Below are positions 50,148 through 58,926 of a stretch of DNA of 64,000 nt, piece after piece (the first letter of the stretch is position 1; each line of letters starts with the position of its first letter). The DNA comes from Strigamia acuminata (taxonomy: Eukaryota > Arthropoda > Chilopoda > Geophilomorpha > Linotaeniidae). The DNA is taken from assembly GCA_949358305.1 (NCBI GenBank), contig OX442314.1, positions 59,405,369-59,469,368 on the forward strand, read 5' to 3'. The notes beneath the pieces were generated by a model. The model was given only the letters and a program-made list of their open reading frames with translations, was not told the DNA's origin and searched no databases. Made by a program: the position numbers and the translations under genes.

Positions 50148-51985
50148 GATTGCCTGTCAGACATGAACCATTTGTCTGTTGGTGTTTTTCTCCACATAGC
50201 ATTCTTCGGGAGCTTTGGCTCTGAAGGCGCTTCTTTAGCGGCTGGAAAAATGACAACGTCCTTGGGACATATGTGCTGTGTATCCGTTCTAGGTGTTGGC
50301 GCAGTAGTCGCAGTCATGGCGTGGACATCAGACTTTTGTGCTGCCGCTGATGCAGACTCCTTTGGCGGGTCCCTATTTGATTCCTCGCTGTTGGGATCCT
50401 CTGGATCAAGCGCGCACGCCGACATGTCCTCGAGCAATGCTGTAAATACTTTGTTGAATCTTGAAAAACGACCAGACCTGGACGAAGTAGATTGTTGATT
50501 TAACTTCTCCTCCTCCGTTCTGGTACGTGTGGCAGGACCCACTCCTGCGGGTAAAGGCATCTCCTGGTCCGAAACTCCGCACTGTTTGTACTCAAAAGTC
50601 CGCAACGAATCCAACTGAAGGCGATTATCGACATCGTTGCCCATTTTGACTGCGTCGTCGATCGTCCTGATGCACCAAGAGCGCATTAATTGTACGACTT
50701 GAGTTTGCATCATGCCCTGAACTCGTTCCCACTGCAAGCCCTTGTCCTCGTATCCAGCAATATTCAAATAATGAATCATCTCGCTGAGGAACGACATAGT
50801 CGATTCCCCTGGCTTTTGTTTGCGCTGAGACAACTTAACATTAGCTAAAGCTGAATTAATGGAAAATACCTGCCTGAAAACTAATTCAAAGTCCTCCCAA
50901 TTGTTTGGTTTTGGAGTTAGAGCCATCCACCAACGTTGCGCTCTATTTCGGAGCGCGAGAACCACGTATACTTTCAAATATATTCCTTCCGGTGCTCCCA
51001 TGGTAAACATGTGCGCATATAGCTTACCCAGGAACAAGTCCACTGTGTCGAAAGTAGCTTCATCCGGATCAAAGTATGGAATTTTTTCAACTTTAAGTTT
51101 ATACCTTCCAACCTGAGCGGCTTGACGCTGATCTTCCGACTCCAACGAGAGTTGAGATCTCGTGTGAGGTAGTTGTCTTGAGGCGCTGAGTGGTATGCCT
51201 TGACTACCTCCTTGAGCGGAATCCGGGTCAGGATTCGGTGGTGGGTCCCGTGGAACATTGGAAGTCGTGTCTCCCTGTTGTGAATGTTGTTGGCGTCGTC
51301 TCGGAGAATAAGAGCCAGTGCGTCGTGGTCCCGACGCACGTCCAGTATCTCCAAAAGAAAAGTTAGCTCCCCGAGCGCCCTCTCGACCACGACGTGTGGC
51401 CCCCGAACCTGCTTCTGGTGCTGGTGGTTCAGGCTGAGTTCGCTCGTTGTGCGAATGGATAAATTCCTCCACTCTGTCGTTCAGCTCGCGCCTAATTTGC
51501 CTCATCGACTCGAGCAACTCCTGGCAAAGTTCGTGTTGTAACTCCCTTCTATCCTCTCGTAATACTCTCATCAATGCTTCCATTGTCAGTGCAGGTGGAT
51601 TCCTTCGATGTTGTTGTGGTTCCGGTTGCATAAACGCAGGTTGATAAGGAGGCGGCGGTCCTCGTTGAATGTCTTCTCGAACCGCTCGCATCCCGTCCAC
51701 AATTTGTCTTCTTTCCATGAGTGAGTCCTGCAAATGGCGTCTATTTTCCTCCCATTGATCCCGCGCCGCAGCCGCCTCCCGTTCATGTTGGAGTTGATCC
51801 GCTTCCATTTGAGCGTATGTCCTCCAAGGATTGGAAAATGGTACGTCAGTAGAGATTGGTTGTACTAATAGATCCTGCTGTTGGTCCGGCTCATGTGTTG
51901 GTGAGTCTGGAAGTGGCAAAGTATGCGCTTGTTCGGCTTCTACGTCCGAAACACTGGATTGCGACAAAGTGTCGCGTGAAGCCAT
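50069..51985 (-). CDS. gag: Element D Gag
   Basis: A 638-aa structural protein from ATG at 51985. The N-terminal 120 residues contain a coiled-coil-like Gln/Arg/Glu-rich stretch and PPPPY at residues 110-114, a PPxY late-domain type motif. Arg-rich and Ser-rich regions follow, then a Ty3 capsid domain (KIPYFDPDEATFDTVDLFL, RAQRWWMALTPKPNNWEDFE, QRKQKPGESTMSFLSEMI). The C-terminus has only a single CPVC pair rather than a CCHC knuckle. The frame ends with a slippery heptamer 20-30 nt before the stop, leading into pol. Confidence 0.9.
   Translation of the reverse strand: MASRDTLSQSSVSDVEAEQAHTLPLPDSPTHEPDQQQDLLVQPISTDVPFSNPWRTYAQMEADQLQHEREAAAARDQWEENRRHLQDSLMERRQIVDGMRAVREDIQRGPPPPYQPAFMQPEPQQHRRNPPALTMEALMRVLREDRRELQHELCQELLESMRQIRRELNDRVEEFIHSHNERTQPEPPAPEAGSGATRRGREGARGANFSFGDTGRASGPRRTGSYSPRRRQQHSQQGDTTSNVPRDPPPNPDPDSAQGGSQGIPLSASRQLPHTRSQLSLESEDQRQAAQVGRYKLKVEKIPYFDPDEATFDTVDLFLGKLYAHMFTMGAPEGIYLKVYVVLALRNRAQRWWMALTPKPNNWEDFELVFRQVFSINSALANVKLSQRKQKPGESTMSFLSEMIHYLNIAGYEDKGLQWERVQGMMQTQVVQLMRSWCIRTIDDAVKMGNDVDNRLQLDSLRTFEYKQCGVSDQEMPLPAGVGPATRTRTEEEKLNQQSTSSRSGRFSRFNKVFTALLEDMSACALDPEDPNSEESNRDPPKESASAAAQKSDVHAMTATTAPTPRTDTQHICPKDVVIFPAAKEAPSEPKLPKNAMWRKTPTDKWFMSDRQSWRPVCPVCGKEWSRQSGNASGLLKA
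50093..50099 (-). promoter_or_regulatory. -1 frameshift site between gag and pol of element D
   Basis: On the minus strand G GGA AAC lies in the gag zero frame (TCG GGA AAC), 22 nt before the gag stop, within the gag/pol overlap. After a -1 slip the frame reads straight into pol (GKRKRPAQSM). This heptamer is a known retroviral slip site. Confidence 0.75.
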
Positions 51986-52111
51986 GTTGAAATAATAATA
52001 TGTGTGCCGGCAAAAATAAGTAATTAATTAAATAAATATAACGACCTATACTTGCGTAGTCTTCACTGAAGAAAATGGTGGTTTGTGTTCTCTTAGAACA
52101 CGTTTCGAGTT

Positions 52112-52131
52112 GAATCCTGTCTAGCTCGCCA
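52112..52131 (-). other. Element D primer-binding site
   Basis: On the minus strand TGGCGAGCTAGACAGGATTC starts 4 nt after the 5' LTR. Its complement ends in CCA with a plausible tRNA T-arm and acceptor (GAATCCTGTCTAGCTCGCCA). I cannot name the tRNA with confidence. Confidence 0.65.
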
Positions 52132-52135
52132 AGAT

Positions 52136-53177
52136 TGTCACGTCGTAGTCGACTTTTTAACAATGGTTTCGGAAATTTAAGAATTTCCAGGGATTGTAAT
52201 AACCAGAAAATTTAGGTTTGCAGGCGCTGCAACTCTTAAAACTTTGCCGGGGGTGGTAGCTAGGTTAAGACAGCGTCTATTCGTGAAATCTGTATTTTAT
52301 GGGTGCAGGATTCAATTCGGGCGCCGTACAAAATGGCGAACGTTGATACTTCGAATTTAAGACCAAAATATCGCTCTTCACTAGGGAAAATGTCGTCATA
52401 TGCTAGGCGTACTTACGAAAAGTATGTTTCTTCTCCTGAACACGCGCAAACGTTGGGTGAACGCGCAAACAGGTACCAAACCGCAGACAACGTCGTCGAA
52501 CCGTCGATAATGAAATGAATACGCAATTGAGACGAGTATAAGTTCAAAATGTCTAGGCTGAGGAGGAAGTCACAGTCGTGGCATAAAATGTATTGACGAA
52601 TTAAGACCGTCGAATACGCCGTTTTTCCAGTAAATTGTACGCAAATAATGGGCAAATAATAAATGTGGTGGTTAGTTTAGACTAACATGAGAATTCGGGC
52701 TGCATAATGACCGTATGCGTTGAGACGCAACATAATCGCACTTGGAAATCTCCCAGTTGAGACAGGAGCTGTTGTCTAGTCGAAGGCGAAAATTATTCTC
52801 TCTGTCAAAAATGTCTTGACAGAACAAGTCACCTCTGATCACATGTCAAAGGCCAAGTCAATTCCCAATGGGGACTGGGCAGAAAACAGGCGATCAGGGG
52901 TGAAATATGCAAATTTAGAGCGCGATTATATCAACTTATTGCAGAATTCTCATGAATTGTCTGGATGGGGTGATTAAAACCAGGCCAAATTAAAGATAAA
53001 TATCAAAAATAAGGAAAATAATATAAAATAAAATAATAAATTTAGATTTGGGAAAAATAAAATAAATTAAAGGAATTAGAACAATTTCTCAATAAAATTA
53101 GGGGAAAATTAAGGGAAAGGCGCAAAATGCGCTCAAAATTTTGAAAATTAATACTGTCTAAAGTCAGGACCGTGACA
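52136..53177 (-). repeat. Element D 5' LTR
   Basis: 1042-bp partner of 30732-31773, followed on the plus strand by the ATAC duplication at 53178-53181. Confidence 0.93.
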
Positions 53178-53181
53178 ATAC

Positions 53182-53297
53182 TTCGCACAGATTGTGTTAA
53201 CTACCAACTCTTTGATTTACTCCATCCTAAATCGTTGTTCAAAAACAATTCTCTGAAATTATGGGAGGCATCTCACTATACTATCCAGGAAGGGAAA
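53182..53297 (+). CDS. DEG/ENaC tandem-channel gene, exon 6 right part
   Basis: Continues exon 6 in frame once element D and one ATAC are discounted (codon CTT is split 1+2). It encodes RTDCVNYQLFDLLHPK and ends TIQEGK before the strong donor AAA|GTAAGT, in phase 0. There is no start codon of its own, so it is only meaningful as the displaced half of the exon. Confidence 0.72.
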
Positions 53298-54065
53298 GTA
53301 AGTACAGAGTAAGCAATTGAATTTTTCTATCGGGTCAGTATTTTGTGTGACAATTTGGAGTAAAAAATTACCATACAGCCCTCCATGGGGACTGTGTTGG
53401 TTTTTCGTATTTTTTTAATTGTTTAATTGTTTATTGTAATCATTATTTTAGTTGTGACCGCTTGGCCACCCAAGTGCGACCTGCGTCACTACCATGCACT
53501 GCCCAATGGCCCCAAAGTCACCCCTCCTTGTGGAGTGGACGACCCAATATGGGGAAGGAGAGAGCGGAGTGGTGTGGGGAGAGCTGGGTCTCAACCAAGA
53601 CAGACGTGTAGAAGTGAAGTCCCGAAGCCAGCAAGAGCAGTCATGCTGTGTGCTGACTCTGCTCTACTCCCTATTCACCACAGTGATGCTCAGTGGTGAG
53701 ATTGTCGATCCACCACCGCCTCCAAGAGCGGTTCCATCGGCCGTACAAATGAGTACGACAGAATAGTTATGTCCAACCGGCCACGTCATTCATGGGGATC
53801 CCTCCCTGTGTGTGACAGGTCAATTGGTGTTGTGGCATGCCTTCGCCAACACATTGGTAGACGGCAAACTCCAACAACCTAACTACCTGGAGTCCTTTGT
53901 TTTATTTGACGCGAGTACACGTCCCACCCCATGGTATCCAGTCCCCAGGCTATCATGGCTAAGATCATACCGTCACACAGTTTAGATTGGTCGGTGAGCA
54001 GTCGGGAGACTGGCACAATTTTGCCTGTGCATGGAAATTGCTTTTAAAAGTATTTCTTTTTCTAG
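53298..54065 (+). other. Intron 6 with a GC-rich insert of unknown origin
   Basis: Intron between exons 6 and 7. 53450-53990 is clearly more GC-rich than its surroundings (for example CAATGGCCCCAAAGTCACCC), with no recognisable protein. It may be a small transposon relic; I found no terminal repeats. Confidence 0.4.
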
Positions 54066-54135
54066 TTTGATCCCAAATTTACAAACATATCAAGTTTGTC
54101 AACAGTATTTGGAAAGTGCAATATGTTTGAGAAAG
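54066..54135 (+). CDS. DEG/ENaC tandem-channel gene, exon 7
   Basis: A 70-nt exon between TTTTTCTAG and AAAG|GTAGAA, phase 0 in and phase 1 out, as in exon 2 of module 1 (73 nt). It encodes FDPKFTNISSLSTVFGKC. It is chosen because it is the only exon found that restores the phase into exon 8. Confidence 0.62.
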
Positions 54136-54193
54136 GTAGAAATAATCACAAAGTGCAAATATTTCTGCCCCTTTCACTTTTAAATGTTTACAG

Positions 54194-54288
54194 CTAATGA
54201 GTCATATGTTCCAAAGAAAAACATTTTATCGTATTTGGATAGTTGGCAGTACTACAGATACAGGGACGCTTGCAATCCACAACAACCG
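54194..54288 (+). CDS. DEG/ENaC tandem-channel gene, exon 8
   Basis: A 95-nt exon after TGTTTACAG with donor CCG|GTGAGA. It encodes NESYVPKKNILSYL and ends ACNPQQP. Phase 1 in and 0 out matches exon 3 of module 1. Confidence 0.65.
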
Positions 54289-54349
54289 GTGAGACTTTGT
54301 GTGGATTCACTTTCTATTCAGACGTTTCTTTCATTTATATTCCCTGCAG

Positions 54350-54445
54350 CACTTCATTCTGCCGCAAAACCAATTTTTTCACCCCAAACATATTTTTTAC
54401 GTCGACATTATGAGGTCACATCGAATCGATATTTCGCGTCAAACG
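54350..54445 (+). CDS. DEG/ENaC tandem-channel gene, exon 9
   Basis: A 96-nt exon after TTCCCTGCAG with donor ACG|GTAGGA, phase 0 at both ends like exon 4. It encodes HFILPQNQFFHPKHIF and ends RIDISRQT. Confidence 0.66.
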
Positions 54446-54500
54446 GTAGGATTTCTGAGTATTGTAAAATGCAGTTATTTCCTTCATTTCTCATTTTCAG

Positions 54501-54610
54501 TTAATTCGAATAAACACTCCGAAAAGTTCATGTCAATCAAACGAACTTGTTACAGCATGTGAACAGAAATGTTACGAAAAAAAACTGGAACGACAAACTT
54601 TCGAATGCAG
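54501..54610 (+). CDS. DEG/ENaC tandem-channel gene, exon 10 (cysteine-rich loop)
   Basis: A 110-nt exon after CTCATTTTCAG with donor TGCAG|GTTCGT, phase 2 out like exon 5. It encodes C-x7-C-x3-C-x10-C, ending QTFECR, the second module's Cys-rich loop. Confidence 0.7.
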
Positions 54611-54611
54611 G

Positions 54612-55168
54612 TTCGTTTTCCGCTCTTTTGTGTGGTGTTTAGTTTTTGATGATCCGAGCGTTGGTTCTCGAGATATTTGCAATTTTAATCAATTATTGTC
54701 CGAATTTGCAAAGTTTGATTGCACTAGTCATTCTTAAATTTTGTGGTACTTTTTGAATCTCTTCAATGGTACTTTGTGGATTTCTTCAGATGTACCAGTA
54801 CGAGATTTTGCTGAATTTTGTAAAATTTTCTGAGATTGAGCTTGATTTTGTGAAATTTTCTTAGATTGTGCTTGATTTTATGAGATTTTGCTACATTTTT
54901 TGAGATTTTGCTAAAGTAAAGTCGTATGGTACCAAAAAAGATACCGGTTACCAGTTCCAAATTTTTTTTTGAAAAGTACTGTGTACCTGTACCGTGTCGG
55001 TACTGCTAAAGAAATCCACAAAATTACCACAAAATCTAAAATTCAAGCTAACTAGTGCCATCAAACTTGGAAAATTCGGACAAAAACTGATGAAAAATGC
55101 AAATATCTCGGGAACCAATGCTCGGATCGTCAAAAACTAAACACCAAACGAAAGAGCAAAAAAAACTG
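54612..55168. repeat. Fold-back (MITE-like) element in intron 10
   Basis: Sequence at about 54612-54805 is an imperfect inverted repeat of 54985-55168; for example CTCGAGATATTTGCAATTTT pairs with the complement of AATGCAAATATCTCGGGAAC. Arms are roughly 85-90 percent alike by eye. The left edge touches the exon 10 splice donor. It could fold as one long hairpin. Confidence 0.6.
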
Positions 55169-55564
55169 CACTAGAAACATCAATTAAACAACACTGCCCT
55201 CAGCTAATGATTAGTGTATATTTAATTTTGTGCGTAAATACATTTTTTTGAGTCTTGTGTATTGTCGGGCCTCTTATATGTGGGCCACCCAGTAGTTTTG
55301 AATGTTATAAATGCACTAAATGCATACCCCTGTTTAAGATTATGGCTGTATAACGATATAATAACAATAGTAGCGGATGTATATTTTAGAGTTGCACTTT
55401 TTTGAAAATTGGTCAACAAATTGACGACCAAAGAAATAGTCGCTACTATTTATCATAATTCACTATCACATGCATGAATATAGCTGTAATTATACAATTC
55501 CATTTATGCTACTATTTATTCTCTTAGAACAATAGCTTTTACAACTTTAATATTATTCTATTAG

Positions 55565-55898
55565 ATTACCGTTTATGAAAAATGATTCGTTACCTTATTG
55601 CGAGAATCACATAACAGCTAAGAGAACTACCAAACTTTATTTGGAGACTCAATTCAAGACGGTTCCTATGAAACACTGCTCTTGCTTAGCTCGCTGCAAA
55701 GAAACAATCTATATACCTACAATAATTAAACAAAACTTCGGGGAAGAAGAAAAAATATACTCCATTGACAGCAACATCCGAGAAGTAATTGAAGAACAGA
55801 ACGCTACATCCATTGTCAAATTACTGTGTCAAATCGGATCAATTTTGGGTATTCTGACTGGTCTCTCGATATTTGCTCTTGTCGAATATTTCATTTGA
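55565..55898 (+). CDS. DEG/ENaC tandem-channel gene, exon 11 (module 2 TM2 and C-terminus)
   Basis: The final exon after TATTCTATTAG enters with one base completing an Arg codon. It encodes HCSCLARCKETIYI (CxCxxxC end of the loop), then LLCQIGSILGILTGLSIFAL, a TM2 with a GLS matching the GxS selectivity-filter pattern. It ends at a TGA right after VEYFI, leaving almost no cytosolic tail. Compared with module 1, the filter Gly is retained here. Confidence 0.78.
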
Positions 55899-56744
55899 TT
55901 GGAAAGTCAACAAACTAATCTTAAACTTTTTAATCTCTAAGGTTATTTTATTAATTAACGTTTCCATTTGTATTGCAAGCACAGAAAGCGCAACAAAATA
56001 ATGACCAAAAATGCATTCTCAGTATATTTGCACGATTGTTAATTGAAGCAAAAACATAATTTAGTCAAATTAAATAAAAATGATTTTTAATTTCTCGTTT
56101 CAACGACTTCATCTTTTCCACATATGAGAAAAAAATTCTGCAAAAATTGCAATTTTATTCATTACGGTAGTTGTAATGTAGTTTTATTCTCTGCATACCT
56201 AACAGTAAAATTATGCTTTGCAAGATGATGCAGACTCTACATAATAAACTCTAATTCAGTACACGATAACCTGTGTTACGGTATAATCAAATCGGTAGAT
56301 TTGCAAAAACCTGAAGACCCGGAAAGTGTCTGCAGGTTCTGCAAGAGCTTGTAGTCACCTGCCGATCACTTGTTATCTTAACATTCTTTATCAAAAATGT
56401 ACATTTAATATTGCTATTGCATCTAAAATATTAGTTTCTGATTGTCCCACTTTTTAAATGCATTTTCTATTTCTCCTTGTCCCTGAAGCGCCTCTACTGT
56501 GAGTAGCCTCGGATTCCAGTAGAGCACACTTCAACGACTGAATCAAAATCTGACATTTATTTAATTACACTAACCACATACTATTCCCAAACTGTAACTT
56601 AGATAATTGAGCATACAACTTAGGAAATATATTTAAATAATATTTGCTGTATTTATCACATTCTCAAAGTTGAGTTCACTAAAATGTAACCTCTAAAAGC
56701 ACATTGAGACACCACTAGTAATTTACCCTTGATCTTTAATTCTA
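55899..56744. other. Intergenic, no gene seen
   Basis: AT-rich DNA downstream of the channel gene. AATAAA-like signals occur (for example near 56071), but no ORF or RNA gene was recognised. Confidence 0.5.
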
Positions 56745-57297
56745 TCTAAATGTATTTAATCTTGTATGAATTTAAATCTAAATGTATTTAATCTTGCATG
56801 AATTTAAATCTAAATGTATTTAATCTTGTATGAATTTAAATCTAAATGTATTTAATGTTTTATGTTTTTAAATCAAAATGTATTTAATCTTATATGTATT
56901 TTATACTTATATTTTATATGTATTTAATAATGTCATATGTTTTTAAATCGAAATGTATTTAATAATGTCATATGTTTTTAAATCGAAATGTATTTAATAA
57001 TGTCATATGTATTTAAATCGAAATGTATTTAATGTTATGTTTTTAAATCTATATGTATTTAATAATGTCATATGTTCTTAAATCTATATGTATTTAATAA
57101 TGTCATATGTTTTTAAATCTATATTTATTTAATAATGTCATATGTTTTTAAATCTATATGTATTTAATAATGTCATATGTTTTTAAATTTATATGTATTT
57201 AATAATGTCATATGTTTTTAAATCTATATGTATTTAATAATGTCATATGTTTTTAAATCTATATGTATTTAATAATGTCATATGTTTTTAAATCTTT
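56745..57297. repeat. AT-rich minisatellite, about 34-bp unit
   Basis: More than ten units of the type AATCTATATGTATTTAATAA followed by TGTCATATGTTTTTA, more diverged at the left end (ATCTTGTATGAATTTAAATC variants). Confidence 0.85.
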
Positions 57298-58287
57298 CAT
57301 CTTTTATCTTTCATCTAAAATATAACTTTGGCTAACCAGTCGTCGCAGCTAATGAACTCTGTTTCAATGGCTGTTAACAACTTTAAAGTACACTCTCTCT
57401 TCTCGTTTCTGAATCGTCTCTGCTGGGATTCCAATAGAACACATCCCAAGACCAATAAGAGGAGAATATCTGGGTTGTACACATGGGTTAACCATACATA
57501 CTGTAATTTCGTGTAAACCATAAAAATAAACTTAATGACAAACAAAATACAAGTTGTTACAAGTATCTTAGTTTCTTCCTCAATCTGACTATTTAAATTT
57601 AATAACAATCAAGCAACAAACTATTGGTGCAAAATTTCGATATCCATCATTACAACCACATGTTTGCATCACTTGCAACACAGCCAAGTGACAAGTGACC
57701 ATTCATCACATACAATGCAGGTAAACTAAAAAAAACCTCAATTTCAGCAAAAATAATAGAATTTCCCAACCAGCAATTCTGTTTCCACAATTGCCTCGTC
57801 AGGAAGCCAAATACCTCGTTAAATTGCTGAAATTCTCCACATACTTCTGCTAACGGCATTTATCACCAGATAATGATCGATAATTGACATAGTTATACGA
57901 CAAAACAAACAATAAATAAATAAAATGAGCGTGCAAGTAAAAACATTTGGCACCACGAGACAAGAGTTCTTAACGAATGACTAAGCCGATTAATCTCATT
58001 CAGTGTGAGAAAGTGGGAGCTCAAAACCAAACCATTAAGAATTGGGCGCCAATACTTGCACCCACAAGCATTTCAAGTTTCACTCGAGGATGTAAGGACG
58101 AGTCGGACAATTGGCTTCCTGCCCGGATCGATCGTGGACCCAACCGCTTACGATTTTTCCATTCATCAATTAACATAAATTTACTAGTTTTGCAAAACGC
58201 CCCGTACACCACGGTTACTCTGTGGTCCAAAAAAAATAAGTTTTAGCAAAATTGCAAATAATATCAAAATAAATCGAAATATTCCGA
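57298..58287. other. Intergenic, no gene seen
   Basis: No ORF here resembles a protein. AT-rich throughout. Confidence 0.45.
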
Positions 58288-58300
58288 AATTTCTTAATTT

Positions 58301-58913
58301 TGTGACCAGCTGCCCCCGCAGGCTGATCACTCACCTGCACTTAGTGCAGCTCCTGCGCACCTCGTGTTTCTCGTGTGCAACTGGTTGCGGAGGACCGCAA
58401 CCAGGTCGAGCTGTGGGCCATTGGTTCCACAAATTGGGACCCGGAAGTGCTTTTCCGGAAGTGGTAGGCCCTGCAGAGGCCAAGGAGTTCTCTTCTAGCC
58501 AGCAAGGCGAACGGTCGCTTCCACGACAGCTCTTCCAAAACTGACTACGATTGTGACCTGAATGATCCGCATGGCGACTCTATCGCCCACCGGGACTTGA
58601 GCGTCCAAGTAAGACGCGTCCATCCGTCGTTCATATGAACTTTACAGCGACGGAACGGAATAAGCAATCCGACCACGCGTGTCATGCAGCCAATGGCCGC
58701 CGTGCCACGCGGTATTGTTAGGGATGGCTGTAACCCAACCATCGCATTGGGAAATACACCCGAGACACCAATTATACCCCTAGACAACAATAAAGCTATT
58801 ACATATAACTAAACCTGTGTCTCTGTTGTATTTTGTTCGTAAATCATCATGTGTGTTGTGTCCAGCGGCCCGTGGCCCTCCCCTGACCACGTGGCGTCTG
58901 TCCAAACACTCAC
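58301..58913 (+). mobile_element. 613-bp insertion flanked by a 13-bp direct repeat
   Basis: AATTTCTTAATTT occurs at 58288-58300 and again at 58914-58926, enclosing a GC-richer segment that begins TGTGACCAG and ends CACTCAC. AATAAA lies near 58790 followed by GT-rich sequence, as in an LTR. A TG start with a CA-like end suggests a solo LTR, but a 13-bp target duplication would be more like a non-LTR or SINE insertion. No protein is encoded. Class undecided. Confidence 0.5.
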
Positions 58914-58926
58914 AATTTCTTAATTT

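Larger units (their letters stand above)
30732..53177 (-). mobile_element. Element D: 22.4-kb Ty3-type LTR retrotransposon with satellite array
   Basis: Two 1042-bp LTRs (30732-31773 and 52136-53177) begin TGTCACG and end CGTGACA, flanked by ATAC (30728-30731 and 53178-53181). Only two LTR mismatches were found. Minus-strand order: 5' LTR, primer site, gag, pol (-1 shift), an unknown third ORF, an about 8 kb tandem array, an AT-rich tail, polypurine tract, 3' LTR. The integrase part of pol has three in-frame stops while the rest is open. The insertion splits exon 6 of the DEG/ENaC gene on the opposite strand. Confidence 0.95.
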
